Shown: positions 25,634 through 34,513, counted from the stretch's first letter. The stretch: 64,000 nucleotides of DNA from an uncultured Prevotellaceae bacterium (GCA_947302275.1 CAMYUW010000001.1:1-64000), one strand, 5' to 3'. Numbers and translations are program-made. The notes: generated by a model not told the origin, from the letters alone.

Positions 25634-26965
25634 ATGGCAAGAAAAGAAGAATTAGCAAGAATATGGGATCGAACATTAGACTACCTTTATAATCAGCGTC
25701 CTGCGTTTGAGCGCGACGGCGGCAAGGGCTACAAGCCAGGTCTTGAGACCTCGATTGCAGTTGGCAGAATGTACCACGAGCCATTCAACCGTTATCGCAC
25801 CATACACATAGCAGGAACCAACGGCAAGGGGTCAACCGCCCATCTACTCGCTTCCTGTTTACAGAAGTGCGGCTACCGTGTGGGCTTATTCACCTCGCCC
25901 CACTTCGTTGATTTCAGAGAACGCATCCGCGTCAACGGCAAGAAAGTGAGCCGAAAATTTGTCGTAAATTGGGTAGCTGAATATCAGAAAAAGGCAATCG
26001 AAGGAATTGACCCTTCATTTTTCGAGCTGACTTCGACAATGGCCTTCGACTATTTTGCACAGCGCAACGTCAATGTCGCGGTAATTGAGACAGGACTGGG
26101 CGGAAGACTAGACAGCACCAACATCATCACCCCCGACTTGAGCATCATCACCAACATTGGCCTGGAACACCAGCAATTCCTTGGCAATACAATAGAAGAA
26201 ATCGCCAGCGAGAAAGCAGGAATCATCAAACATGGCGTACCTGTTGTTGTCGGTAACGCCAAAGATTCAGTGCGAACCATCATCGCCCGTTACGCCAGAA
26301 GGCAGTATGCCGAAATCAAGTTTGCTCAAGATACGCCCGAGGTCCTTGATGCCCAAATGGTTGACGGGAAGCTGCGCCTGAAAACCGCCAGTTTCGGAAC
26401 AATCGATGATGAACTCACAGGAGACTTCCAGATTGAAAACGCCAACACTGTACTCACAGCTATCGGCATGCTCAAGCGAATGAAATACCGCATTAAGGAA
26501 GAAGCCATACGTGAGGGGTTTGCAACGGTCGTCGAATCTACAGGGCTCATGGGACGATGGATGAAACTGGGAACCGACCCGCTAACCATTTGCGACTCGG
26601 CCCACAACGTAGCCAGCATGACCGTCGCCACCAATCAGTTAAAGAAAGAGACCTATGACAAACTCCACATGGTCATGGGCTTCATGGCCGACAAGGACAT
26701 TGACGGAATTCTCAACCTCTTACCCAAGAAGGCTACTTACTACTTCACCCAGGCCCAAAGCTCACGCGCTCTTCCTGTCAAGAAGCTTAAAACAATTGCA
26801 TCCAAGCATGGGCTGGAAGGCAATATATATAATAATGTAATGGAAGCGCTCCAAGCGGCTCAACAGGCGGCATTGCCGCGTGATCTGATTTACATCGGAG
26901 GCAGCATGTATGTCCTCGCCGAACTCTTCAAGGCAATGGAGGAAGACGGCAAGATCGAGACCTGA
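25634..26965 (+). CDS. folC: Bifunctional folylpolyglutamate/dihydrofolate synthase
   Basis: FolC adds glutamate to folates and, in many bacteria, makes dihydrofolate from dihydropteroate. This 443-residue protein has the ATP-binding loop GTNGKGS at 61-67, the omega-loop region LFTSPHFVDFRERIRVNG, and IETGLGGRLDSTNII. The C-terminal domain includes SAHNVASM and VMGFMADKDIDGIL. It starts 64 bp after rnpB and has no -7 box of its own that I can see, so it may depend on read-through from the rnpB promoter. A CACCTG/CAGGTG hairpin (about 25588-25614) lies between the two. Confidence 0.93.
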   Translation: MARKEELARIWDRTLDYLYNQRPAFERDGGKGYKPGLETSIAVGRMYHEPFNRYRTIHIAGTNGKGSTAHLLASCLQKCGYRVGLFTSPHFVDFRERIRVNGKKVSRKFVVNWVAEYQKKAIEGIDPSFFELTSTMAFDYFAQRNVNVAVIETGLGGRLDSTNIITPDLSIITNIGLEHQQFLGNTIEEIASEKAGIIKHGVPVVVGNAKDSVRTIIARYARRQYAEIKFAQDTPEVLDAQMVDGKLRLKTASFGTIDDELTGDFQIENANTVLTAIGMLKRMKYRIKEEAIREGFATVVESTGLMGRWMKLGTDPLTICDSAHNVASMTVATNQLKKETYDKLHMVMGFMADKDIDGILNLLPKKATYYFTQAQSSRALPVKKLKTIASKHGLEGNIYNNVMEALQAAQQAALPRDLIYIGGSMYVLAELFKAMEEDGKIET

Positions 26966-27011
26966 TTCCACGGCCATCGGCAACACATCACATCTGATTA
27001 TAACACCTACC

Positions 27012-27056
27012 ATCCAGTCCACAGACATGACGTTCGTGGGCTGGATTCTTTCTCTC
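27012..27056 (+). terminator. Probable folC terminator
   Basis: ATCCAGTCCAC (27012-27022) pairs with GTGGGCTGGAT (27036-27046), an 11-bp stem with one wobble. A pyrimidine-rich TCTTTCTCTC tail follows. Confidence 0.6.
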
Positions 27057-27206
27057 GGCATGACGGCACACTAGCCTCAAGTGACAGAATGTCATTAATT
27101 GTTACTAGGACATGTTGGATTGTAAAACTATTTAAAAAGAAGTACCATTGCTATTAATTTACTTTAAAATAAAGGCGCAAACTATTGCCCATGTCATTTT
27201 TCGTTG

Positions 27207-27214
27207 TACATTTG
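27207..27214 (+). promoter_or_regulatory. HtrA promoter -7 box TACATTTG
   Basis: TACATTTG matches the consensus, with an ATTG at 27184-27187 19 bp upstream as a weak -33. An overlapping TGGCAC (27213-27218) resembles half of a sigma-54 site, but the -12 element reads TTGA, so sigma-54 use is unlikely. Confidence 0.6.
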
Positions 27215-27286
27215 GCACACAATTTGAAAAGTTAAATTTAACACTTAGAAAAATTAAAACCGACAATAAATTAACAAAAAAGACAC

Positions 27287-28822
27287 ATGAAAAAGAATTT
27301 GAAATTAGCAATTATGCTTGTAGCTGCCTCCATCCTGGGATCGGCAGCAACAATGATGGCAACTAGCGAGTTGCAAAAGAAAGGCGTAATCTCCGACACA
27401 TATGTGCTCACCAAGGAGAGCAACAACACGGCAAGCGACAATGGATTTGTGAAAACTTCGACCAGGCCCATCGACTTGAGCCGCGACTTCACCGATGTGG
27501 CCGAGAGCACCATCAACTGCGTTGTCAGCATCAAGAGCTACGCTACACCTCAACAGAATATGTATCAGGGAGGCTTTATTGACCCGTTTGAGTTCTTCTT
27601 TGGCCCCGGCTTCGGACAAGGACAGCGCCAGCAGCAACCGCAGCAGAAGAGCGAGCCTCAGCCCCGCGGCATGGGTTCGGGTGTCATTATCAGTGCTGAC
27701 GGCTATATTGTCACCAACAATCACGTGATCGAAGGTGCCGAGAAACTTGAGGTCACCCTCAACGACAACCGCCAGTTCAATGCTACAGTGGTGGGCACCG
27801 ACGAGAAGACCGACATCGCGCTGATCAAGATCAACGCCAAGGACCTGCACACCATCACGTTCGGCAACAGTGACGCTGTCAAGGTGGGCCAGTGGTGCGT
27901 GGCCGTGGGCAACCCCTTCGGCTTCAACTCGACCGTTACCGCCGGCATCATCAGCGCCAAGGCACGTGGCATGAACACCAGCGACAACGGCGGCATCAAG
28001 GCCTTTATCCAGCATGACGCAGCCGTAAATCCCGGCAACTCGGGAGGCGCACTGGTCAACACTGCCGGCGAGCTCATCGGCATCAACACCATGATCTATT
28101 CCCAAACCGGCAACTACAGCGGATGCTCGTTTGCCGTGCCCAGCAACACCGTCAAGAAGGTCATCACCGACATCAAGCAATATGGTACCGTACAGCGTGC
28201 CGTCCTGGGCATCCAGTACACCGAGCTGACCGCCGAGAAGGCCAAGGAGGAGAAGATCACCGCCACAAACGAGGGTATCTATGTTGCTAAGGTCACTGAC
28301 CGCGGTGCCGCCCGCGAGGCAGGCATCCAGGAGGGCGACGTAATCGTCAAGCTCAACGGTGCACGCGTCAAGGACAGCGGCGAGATGCAGGAAGAAATGA
28401 ACAAACTGCGTCCTGGTGACAAGGCCGAGATTGAGTACTACCGCAACAACAAGCTCAAGCGCACCACAGTCACCTTCAAGAACGACCAGGGCAACACCAA
28501 GATGACCAAGCAGAGCGATGTCATGTCACTGGGCTGTGCCTTCACCGAGCTGAGCAGGGAAGACAAGGAAGACCTAGCCATCAGCAAGGGACTGAAAGTG
28601 GTTGGTGTCAAGGCCGGCAAGTTCAAGAATGCAGGCATCCGCGACGGTTTCATCATCACCGACATCAACAACATCCCCGTTGACACGCGCGATGACGTGG
28701 AGAACATCTACAACCAGATTATGCGCAGCAGCGACAGCGACAAGGTGATGTTCATCACCGGCTTCTACCCCACTGGCAAGAAGGTTTACTATGCCGTTGA
28801 CCTGAGCGACGACGAACAATAA
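27287..28822 (+). CDS. HtrA/DegP-family periplasmic serine protease
   Basis: This 511-residue protein is a Do-type protease/chaperone of the envelope stress response. An N-terminal signal or anchor segment is at about 6-26. The trypsin-like domain carries the full triad His146 (VTNNHVIEGA), Asp176 (EKTDIALIKI) and Ser252 (NPGNSGGALV). A Gln/Pro-rich loop (RQQQPQQKSEPQ, about 114-126) precedes it, comparable to the LA loop region. Two PDZ domains follow at about 305-395 and 410-505. It is monocistronic, with a hairpin terminator at 28856. Confidence 0.93.
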   Translation: MKKNLKLAIMLVAASILGSAATMMATSELQKKGVISDTYVLTKESNNTASDNGFVKTSTRPIDLSRDFTDVAESTINCVVSIKSYATPQQNMYQGGFIDPFEFFFGPGFGQGQRQQQPQQKSEPQPRGMGSGVIISADGYIVTNNHVIEGAEKLEVTLNDNRQFNATVVGTDEKTDIALIKINAKDLHTITFGNSDAVKVGQWCVAVGNPFGFNSTVTAGIISAKARGMNTSDNGGIKAFIQHDAAVNPGNSGGALVNTAGELIGINTMIYSQTGNYSGCSFAVPSNTVKKVITDIKQYGTVQRAVLGIQYTELTAEKAKEEKITATNEGIYVAKVTDRGAAREAGIQEGDVIVKLNGARVKDSGEMQEEMNKLRPGDKAEIEYYRNNKLKRTTVTFKNDQGNTKMTKQSDVMSLGCAFTELSREDKEDLAISKGLKVVGVKAGKFKNAGIRDGFIITDINNIPVDTRDDVENIYNQIMRSSDSDKVMFITGFYPTGKKVYYAVDLSDDEQ

Positions 28823-28855
28823 AAAATCTTTTCACATTTCATACCATAAGCATTT

Positions 28856-28890
28856 GGAGGCTGGGAACCATTCCCGGCCTCCTTCGTTAT
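28856..28890 (+). terminator. HtrA gene terminator
   Basis: GGAGGCTGGGAA (28856-28867) pairs with TTCCCGGCCTCC (28871-28882) with one wobble and a 3-nt loop. TTCGTTATC follows. Confidence 0.7.
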
Positions 28891-29027
28891 CTTCGATACC
28901 AGCCCAAAACATCCCAAATGTGATTTTTTCACCGTGGAAAAACACCTAAAAAACCAATAATCGTATTTTTTCTGCAAATTATTTCAAAAAAATCGCCAAT
29001 TACTATAGGATTTTCAAAAAATTGTAT

Positions 29028-29035
29028 TAAATTTG
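29028..29035 (+). promoter_or_regulatory. -7 box TAAATTTG of the RHH gene
   Basis: TAAATTTG lies 43 bp before the ATG at 29079 in strongly AT-rich DNA. Confidence 0.6.
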
Positions 29036-29078
29036 CACATCTAATTAGTAAATAACAATCTCTAAAACCTGAAGCATT

Positions 29079-29270
29079 ATGAGAGGAGGATCTAGACCTG
29101 GCGCTGGACGGCCAAGGATTTATGGTAAACGTGTGCAGTTATCTATCCTTATTTCCGAGGATACCAAAGCAAAACTCAAAGAACTCGCTGTTGCCACCGA
29201 CAAGCCTCTGGCAGGCATTGTTGAGCAGTTGATTATCAATGAGCATGCAGGCATGATGTTGTCATCCTAA
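29079..29270 (+). CDS. Small ribbon-helix-helix DNA-binding protein
   Basis: This 63-residue protein has a basic N-terminus (RGGSRPGAGRPRIYGKR). A beta strand VQLSILIS and two helices (DTKAKLKELAVATDKP and AGIVEQLIINEHA) follow, which is the RHH/CopG layout. RHH proteins act as dimeric repressors, often antitoxins. No toxin gene adjoins it: the downstream 350 bp are empty before rpoD. It may be autoregulatory or a free-standing regulator. Confidence 0.75.
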   Translation: MRGGSRPGAGRPRIYGKRVQLSILISEDTKAKLKELAVATDKPLAGIVEQLIINEHAGMMLSS

Positions 29271-29473
29271 ATGGAAGGAGTCCCCATTGTGGCTTCTGCC
29301 CTCGCAATACCTGTTGATTGCAAGACCACTAACAATCACAGAGCAGAACGAGGTTAACCTGCCACACGACCAACATCCTGCCAGCATTCAAGACTGCACC
29401 CACGATTCAATCCCTTTTTGGTAGTCACCACATCACGTGACGCGTTTATGTGTGTGTTGATACTGATAGGGTT

Positions 29474-29489
29474 TGGCACAATTTTTGCA
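29474..29489 (+). promoter_or_regulatory. Consensus sigma-54 (RpoN) promoter
   Basis: TGGCACAATTTTTGCA matches the -24/-12 consensus TGGCAC-N5-TTGCW at every conserved base and with correct GG-to-GC spacing. It lies about 133 bp upstream of the rpoD ATG. Either rpoD has a second, RpoN-dependent promoter or the site drives a small RNA. No enhancer-binding site could be identified. Confidence 0.55.
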
Positions 29490-29564
29490 TGCAAATATAA
29501 TCTCCCCTATATGTTCATAACATGGGGGTGGAAAAACTATTTTTTTGCGTTTTTGCAGAAATTA

Positions 29565-29596
29565 CTTGTCTTATTCAAGAAAATGTTCTATCTTTG
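29565..29596 (+). promoter_or_regulatory. Housekeeping rpoD promoter
   Basis: CTTG (29565-29568) and TATCTTTG (29589-29596) lie 20 bp apart. The ATG follows 25 bp downstream. Confidence 0.75.
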
Positions 29597-29621
29597 CACG
29601 CTTAAACTCTACACTAGTTAG

Positions 29622-30479
29622 ATGAGACAACTTAAAATTACAAAATCCATTACTAATCGCGAGAGCGCGTCCCTTGACAAGTATCTTCAGGAAATTGGCC
29701 GTAAGGAACTCATTACGGTTGATGAGGAAGTCGAGTTGGCACAGCGCATTCGCCAAGGCGATCAAGCTGCACTTGACAAACTTGTCAACGCCAACTTGCG
29801 CTTTGTCGTTTCTGTCGCAAAGCAGTATCAGAACCAAGGATTGAGTCTGCCCGACTTGATCGACGAGGGAAATCTGGGCCTCATCAAGGCAGCACAGAAA
29901 TTCGACGAGACACGTGGCTTCAAGTTTATCTCCTATGCAGTATGGTGGATCCGTCAATCCATCCTTCAAGCCCTGGCCGAGCAATCTCGCATTGTCAGGC
30001 TGCCTCTCAACCAGGTGGGGTCGATCAACAAGATCAGCAAGGCCCAGTCCAGGTTTGAGCAGGAGCATGAGCGCCGTCCGTCGGCCGAGGAACTTGCCGA
30101 GCGTCTCGACATTCCGGTTGACAAGATCAGCGACACGATGAAGGTTTCAGGTCGTCACGTCTCGGTTGATGCACCCTTTGTAGAGGGCGAAGACAACAGC
30201 CTGCTGGATGTGCTGCCCAACAATGACTCACCCATGGCCGACTCCACCCTTAACCAGGAGTCGCTCGCCAAGGAGGTAAACCGTGCGCTTGATCAACTCA
30301 ATCCGCGTGAGAGGGACATCTTGAAAATGTTCTTTGGCATCGGTTGTCAGGAGATGACGCTCGAAGAGATTGGAGCCAAGTTTGACCTGACGCGCGAACG
30401 CGTACGCCAGATCAAGGAAAAAGCTATTCGCCGCCTGAAAGGCCAGAAGAGCAAGTTGCTTAAGGCCTATTTGGGATAA
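29622..30479 (+). CDS. rpoD: Primary RNA polymerase sigma factor (sigma-ABfr type)
   Basis: This is the 285-residue housekeeping sigma factor of Bacteroidetes, which lacks the long N-terminal region 1.1 of proteobacterial sigma-70. Region 1.2 is [20 protein letters not shown]. Region 2 includes [22 protein letters not shown] and [18 protein letters not shown]. Region 3 covers about 140-215. Region 4 has the helix-turn-helix ([20 protein letters not shown]). It recognises the TTTG/TAnnTTTG promoters seen throughout this window. A strong terminator follows. Confidence 0.96.
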   Translation: MRQLKITKSITNRESASLDKYLQEIGRKELITVDEEVELAQRIRQGDQAALDKLVNANLRFVVSVAKQYQNQGLSLPDLIDEGNLGLIKAAQKFDETRGFKFISYAVWWIRQSILQALAEQSRIVRLPLNQVGSINKISKAQSRFEQEHERRPSAEELAERLDIPVDKISDTMKVSGRHVSVDAPFVEGEDNSLLDVLPNNDSPMADSTLNQESLAKEVNRALDQLNPRERDILKMFFGIGCQEMTLEEIGAKFDLTRERVRQIKEKAIRRLKGQKSKLLKAYLG

Positions 30480-30506
30480 AATTTTTCATGCATCAAAATG
30501 ATTTAG

Positions 30507-30531
30507 GCTGCCTCACAAGGGCAGCTTTTTT
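30507..30531 (+). terminator. rpoD terminator
   Basis: GCTGCC (30507-30512) pairs with GGCAGC (30520-30525) and is followed by six T residues. Confidence 0.85.
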
Positions 30532-30674
30532 ATTCCCATAATGAGCATTCTGCCATTTTTTGAGCCCTAAAATTCACTTTTACTTGCTTGTTTCAAAAAA
30601 AACTTTTACTTTTACACCCTGTTTTATTAGCGGCAATAACTTTTATCAATAAACATTTTTAAAGTAGAAACGTC

Positions 30675-31178
30675 ATGAAAAAGATTTTGACTCTTGTATG
30701 CACGCTCATGCTGGGTATCGGCATAGGGCAAGCTCAGGTAACACAGGGCGAGACCGCTGTTGGTGCCAACTTAGTGTACGGTAGCGAGATTGAAAGCCTT
30801 GGCCTGGGAGCACGCTTCCAGTATGGCATCCTTGACCAGTTGCGCGCCGAAGTGGGCTTCAATTTTTTCTTTGAGCACAAACACACCACCTGGTGGGATG
30901 TGAACCTCAATGCACACTACCTGCTCAACCTGTGGAACCACCAGTTATACTTCTATCCTCTGGCTGGCCTCAACTACTCAATGACCAAAATATCGGCCCG
31001 CACCATCGATGGAGAGAAATTCCCGTCCGACGAGGAGAACCACATCGGCATCAATGTGGGAGCAGGTGTAGAATATGAGCTCACCGACCACTTCGGTGTC
31101 AATCTCGAGTATCGCCACACTATCATCCGCAAGGTTGATCAGGGCGTTATCGGACTCGGCATCAACTACAAGTTCTAA
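30675..31178 (+). CDS. Small outer-membrane beta-barrel protein
   Basis: This protein has 167 residues. The signal peptide ends IGQAQ (about 1-20). The mature part has alternating amphipathic strands (GANLVYGSEIESLGLGARFQ, ELTDHFGVNLEYRHTI). It ends in IGLGINYKF with C-terminal Phe, typical of beta-barrel proteins inserted by the BAM complex. The size suggests an eight-stranded barrel (OmpX/OmpA-N type). Function is unknown. The terminator at 31222-31252 is shared with the converging gene. Confidence 0.85.
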   Translation: MKKILTLVCTLMLGIGIGQAQVTQGETAVGANLVYGSEIESLGLGARFQYGILDQLRAEVGFNFFFEHKHTTWWDVNLNAHYLLNLWNHQLYFYPLAGLNYSMTKISARTIDGEKFPSDEENHIGINVGAGVEYELTDHFGVNLEYRHTIIRKVDQGVIGLGINYKF

Positions 31179-31221
31179 GGGAATCATCGTCGCCTCAAGG
31201 CGCACTACGTGATCGGATAAA

Positions 31222-31252
31222 ATCAGGGCTGCCCTCTCCGGACAGCCCTGAT
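31222..31252. terminator. Bidirectional terminator
   Basis: ATCAGGGCTG (31222-31231) pairs with CAGCCCTGAT (31243-31252), between two converging genes. T-rich sequence follows on both strands (TTATTTGTT to the right, TTTTATCC to the left). Confidence 0.8.
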
Positions 31253-31282
31253 TATTTGTTGTTAAGTGTATCTCTTGCACGA

Positions 31283-32815
31283 TCAGTTCATGGGCTGAAG
31301 CTTGTCTATAGCACCGGACATGAAAGATGAGACACCATCATCATCGGCATCCTCATTACCAAATGCGTCACCGGCCTTGATGGAGCACAGGGAGCAGAGG
31401 AGTTCAAGCGCTGCATTGGCTTTAGAATCACTGGTATAGAAGTGTCCGTTACCATTGAAGATGTCCGTCAAGCCGAAGTCAAAATAGCCGTTGATGCTGT
31501 CGTTATGGGTCTGAGCAAATATTCCCAGCATAGCGCCGCCAAAGAATTCACGCACTGGCTTCATCTCATAGGCATAACCCTCGGTCTGTTCATAATCGAG
31601 CATCTTCATATACAGAATGCCATCAATGATACCGATGCGGATCATCTTGTTGTCATACTGGTAGATGTACTCACCCTCATAGAGTTCCGGAGCCTGACCC
31701 ATGGAGTTGGCAAAAGCGCTAATCTGCTTGACTACCCCATCAGGGTTGGACGAACGGGTTGCCAGCACCATATTCCACTCACCCTCGAGATGGGGGTCAC
31801 GTGCCAAACCGATGGCAAACGGGCCGTCGATGGTAGCCAGAATACTTGCCAGATCAATCTGTCCGATATAGGGCAAGCGGCCGAACATCTTGAGCAACTG
31901 CTGGATCTGGGTGAGCTTGACAAAGTTTTCGCCCTTGACACACATCGAGAAGATGTAATCCATCGAGTTAGGAATAGCCTTGAGCACATCATCACTGGGG
32001 CTGGCCATGACCGAGTTCAGCAACTGGGCATACTCGCTGTTGTCAGCAGCCTTAATACGGGTGGTCATCTCCACGCCCTTATCCTCGATGTCAACCTGGC
32101 AGGTCACCTCGTCGATATCGCTCTCGGTAAAAATATTGATAAGAGGCATCTTGCGGGACAACTCACGATATACGTCGCTCTTATTGAGGATAGTCTTGAC
32201 GGCTTTGCCCTGAATCCATGCATTAATCTCAGTATCCTTGTTGTGGAGCAGTTCCTTGACCTCCTTCTTGTCCATGATGCTGGTTGAGGTCTTGTTCAGG
32301 ATGCTTTTAGCGGCCTTGGCGGCACGTGAAATCTCCATGGCCTTATTGACCGTACCCACCAGCAGCACATTGCCAGAAATGGCATACAAGTTGTCACCCA
32401 CATACATGCAATCCACGCCCTCGACAGTGGAGAAGTCTCCTCCGACCCTTATAGACAGGGTTTTGCGTGCCTTAGCCGGATCATCCAAGCTAGCCAGGAT
32501 GACTCGCCCGAAGGTCTTGACCGTAAAGAACGCATAGGCCTTGCTATCCATATCCAGCCCAAGCTGCGGCAAGTCGCTGAGCAAGACACACAATGGAGAG
32601 GTGTCGTTGTTGTCAACCGCTTGACGCAACGACTTGGGAAGCACAACCTTGTCGCCATCGAGCATGTCGGCATTATCGAGAATCCCAGGCACGTCAACAC
32701 TGACCACGCCCGTGGCATCAGCAGGAATCATTTCCTCGAGTCCATTGCTCGCACAAGCAGTCAAGAGCAGCAGGAACAAAGACATCGAAACTGACTTAAA
32801 CCATCTCACAACCAT
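31283..32815 (-). CDS. DUF4836 family lipoprotein
   Basis: This protein has 510 residues. I chose the ATG at 32815 because it gives a lipoprotein signal (MVVRWFKSVSMSLFLLLLTAC, lipobox LLTAC, Cys about 21). The sequence EEMIPADATGVVSVDVPGIL and the long alternating alpha/beta body with SMDYIFSMCVKGENFVKLTQ match the DUF4836 family of Bacteroidetes, whose function is unknown. It has its own promoter at 32909-32916 and shares a bidirectional terminator with the barrel gene. Confidence 0.82.
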   Translation of the reverse strand: MVVRWFKSVSMSLFLLLLTACASNGLEEMIPADATGVVSVDVPGILDNADMLDGDKVVLPKSLRQAVDNNDTSPLCVLLSDLPQLGLDMDSKAYAFFTVKTFGRVILASLDDPAKARKTLSIRVGGDFSTVEGVDCMYVGDNLYAISGNVLLVGTVNKAMEISRAAKAAKSILNKTSTSIMDKKEVKELLHNKDTEINAWIQGKAVKTILNKSDVYRELSRKMPLINIFTESDIDEVTCQVDIEDKGVEMTTRIKAADNSEYAQLLNSVMASPSDDVLKAIPNSMDYIFSMCVKGENFVKLTQIQQLLKMFGRLPYIGQIDLASILATIDGPFAIGLARDPHLEGEWNMVLATRSSNPDGVVKQISAFANSMGQAPELYEGEYIYQYDNKMIRIGIIDGILYMKMLDYEQTEGYAYEMKPVREFFGGAMLGIFAQTHNDSINGYFDFGLTDIFNGNGHFYTSDSKANAALELLCSLCSIKAGDAFGNEDADDDGVSSFMSGAIDKLQPMN

Positions 32816-32908
32816 TTCTATTATGATTATAAAGTCTCTATTATATAAATATAAAATGTAGCTGTCAAACCGATGATGCAAACCACAGGCGCATCACCTA
32901 TTACGGCA

Positions 32909-32916
32909 CAAAGTTA
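32909..32916 (-). promoter_or_regulatory. -7 box TAACTTTG of the DUF4836 gene
   Basis: Minus-strand TAACTTTG lies 94 bp before the chosen ATG. Confidence 0.55.
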
Positions 32917-33083
32917 CAACAAGTTAATTTATTTGCCGGCAAAAAAACATTACTTTTATTTCTACATGAAAACGTTTTTCGACTTATTGCCCGCTTTCAC
33001 GTCCCGACTAACCACATTTAGTAATATTTTGAGGTGTAAATAAATAATGCCCCAAGTATAGTAGTTATTTGAAAAAAACATAC

Positions 33084-33091
33084 TATATTTG
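33084..33091 (+). promoter_or_regulatory. -7 box TATATTTG, probable start of the aguAB transcript
   Basis: TATATTTG lies 76 bp before the small gene at 33168. No other box is seen before aguA, so this promoter may serve all three genes. Confidence 0.5.
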
Positions 33092-33167
33092 AACATCAAA
33101 ACCATCGGGACAAGTGTATAACCATAATGGGTGCTTATAAAGCCCCTGAAAAACAAAGGAGAAGAAC

Positions 33168-33407
33168 ATGAACGATATTTCTGAAATACTGCGTGAACTA
33201 CTGGATAGATTCAGTAACACATCCGATCTTGATCGGGAGTTTGAGAGAATGCGTCGTGAGATCGAAGGCTTTGAAGATGATTATAGCGTCTGGTGTGAAG
33301 AGAACGGCTATAATATCAAGGATGGTTACCGCGACTTCATCGACGAGATTGTAGAGTCCCAGGATTCATACTGGGACAACTATCAAGAGTTTGGGAACAA
33401 CATCTAA
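33168..33407 (+). CDS. Small acidic helical protein upstream of aguA
   Basis: This protein has 79 residues and no signal peptide. It is rich in Asp, Glu and aromatic residues (FEDDYSVWCEENGYNIKDGY), with a predicted N-terminal coiled-coil-like helix (EILRELLDRFSN...REFERMRREIEGF). An AGGAGAAG purine stretch 8-15 bp before the ATG could be a ribosome-binding site. I do not recognise the family. Its position 40 bp upstream of aguA in the same direction suggests co-transcription. Confidence 0.6.
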   Translation: MNDISEILRELLDRFSNTSDLDREFERMRREIEGFEDDYSVWCEENGYNIKDGYRDFIDEIVESQDSYWDNYQEFGNNI

Positions 33408-33447
33408 CCAATACCTGACAATCAATTCTACCAATTCCCCTAAATAA

Positions 33448-34497
33448 ATGTTTCCATCCAAGAGAAACCTTTGCTTTGCCGCCGAATGGGACCAGCAGGA
33501 CGGCATACTGATAGCATGGCCCAACTGCGGCACCGACTGGACCCCCATGATTGATGAGGTCACTGCATGTTATACTGAAATAGCACGCGCTATCTTACAG
33601 GACGACGAGCGGCTCGTGATCGTTGCCAATGACCCTGAAGAAGTACGTCAAGCACTAGGAACCGAAGTGGATTGGCATCGCATCAGTATTGCCGTGATGC
33701 CAATCAACGACACCTGGGTGCGCGACTACGGACCCATCACCGTCTATCGCGATGGCCAGCTCTTGTTGGCCGACTTCACCTTTAATGCCTGGGGCATGAA
33801 ATTTGCCGCCGACTGCGACAACCAGGTCAACACTCGGCTTAACGAGTTAGCAATATTCAAGTTGCCGTTGCTCAACTACCGTGATCTGGTGCTCGAAGGC
33901 GGCTCCATCGAGACCGATGGAAAGGGCACAGTAATGACGACCACTTGCTGCCTGACCGCCCCCAACCGTAACGACACACTCAGCCGCCATCAATTGGAAA
34001 AAATGTTACTTGACCGCTTGGGCTGCGAGAAAATGCTGTGGCTTGACCATGGCAGCCTTGTGGGCGACGACACCGACGGTCACATCGACACGCTGGCGCG
34101 CTTTGCTCCGGACGGCGTGATTCTCTATACGGGATGCGACGACCTAGAGGATGAGCATTTCGAGCCCTTGATGAAGATGGAACAACAGCTCCAGCAATTC
34201 ACTGACATCGATGGCAACCACTACCGCCTGATCAAGTTGCCGCTACCTGACCCGATCTATGAGCACACCTATTTCAGGTTACCGGCAACCTATGCCAATT
34301 TCCTGGTTACAAACCATCAGGTACTGGTTCCCGTCTATGGCCAGCCCGAAAACGATCTCAAGGCTTGTCAACTCATCGGAGAGGCATTCCCAGGCCGTAA
34401 GGTCGTCGCCATCGACTGCCGCCCACTCATACAAGAACACGGTTCCTTGCATTGCGCCACCATGCAACTGCCTAAGGGGGCTTTATCTGATCTTTAA
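33448..34497 (+). CDS. aguA: Agmatine deiminase
   Basis: AguA converts agmatine to N-carbamoylputrescine and ammonia in the cytoplasm. This 349-residue protein of the PPAD-like superfamily shows AEWDQQDGILIAWP, NDTWVRDYGPI, FNAWG(M)KF, LEGGSIETDGKG, LWLDHGSLVGDDTDGHID, and the nucleophile Cys336 in HGSLHCATMQLP. It is followed after 16 bp by aguB, giving the complete agmatine-to-putrescine route. Confidence 0.95.
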   Translation: MFPSKRNLCFAAEWDQQDGILIAWPNCGTDWTPMIDEVTACYTEIARAILQDDERLVIVANDPEEVRQALGTEVDWHRISIAVMPINDTWVRDYGPITVYRDGQLLLADFTFNAWGMKFAADCDNQVNTRLNELAIFKLPLLNYRDLVLEGGSIETDGKGTVMTTTCCLTAPNRNDTLSRHQLEKMLLDRLGCEKMLWLDHGSLVGDDTDGHIDTLARFAPDGVILYTGCDDLEDEHFEPLMKMEQQLQQFTDIDGNHYRLIKLPLPDPIYEHTYFRLPATYANFLVTNHQVLVPVYGQPENDLKACQLIGEAFPGRKVVAIDCRPLIQEHGSLHCATMQLPKGALSDL

Positions 34498-34513
34498 TCA
34501 ATTGACATATACT

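Larger units (their letters stand above)
26966..27286. other. Intergenic region between folC and the HtrA gene
   Basis: No gene is seen. It contains a probable folC terminator (27012-27056) and the HtrA promoter (27207-27214) with a 66-nt leader. The middle part shows nothing recognisable. Confidence 0.5.
29271..29621. other. Intergenic region upstream of rpoD
   Basis: No protein gene is supported. It holds a consensus sigma-54 promoter (29474-29489), a hairpin just after it (CCCC and ATGTT pairing with AACAT and GGGG, about 29505-29531), and the housekeeping rpoD promoter. A short non-coding transcript from the sigma-54 site is possible. Confidence 0.45.
32816..33167. other. Divergent intergenic region
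   Basis: No gene is seen. It holds the leftward promoter of the DUF4836 gene (TAACTTTG, 32909-32916, leader of about 90 nt) and a rightward TATATTTG (33084-33091) before the small acidic protein gene. The middle is AT-rich without clear structure. Confidence 0.5.

Noticed and set aside
27213..27228. Second sigma-54 promoter before the HtrA gene
   Set aside because: TGGCAC is present but the -12 element reads TTGA instead of TTGC, and a good TAnnTTTG box overlaps it.
27305..28180. 291-codon leftward frame
   Set aside because: It is antisense to the HtrA gene, whose triad and PDZ domains are unmistakable.
34259..34513. N-terminal extension of aguB reaching into aguA
   Set aside because: It overlaps aguA by 239 bp in another frame; homologous AguB proteins begin at MKVGIIQQ (34514).
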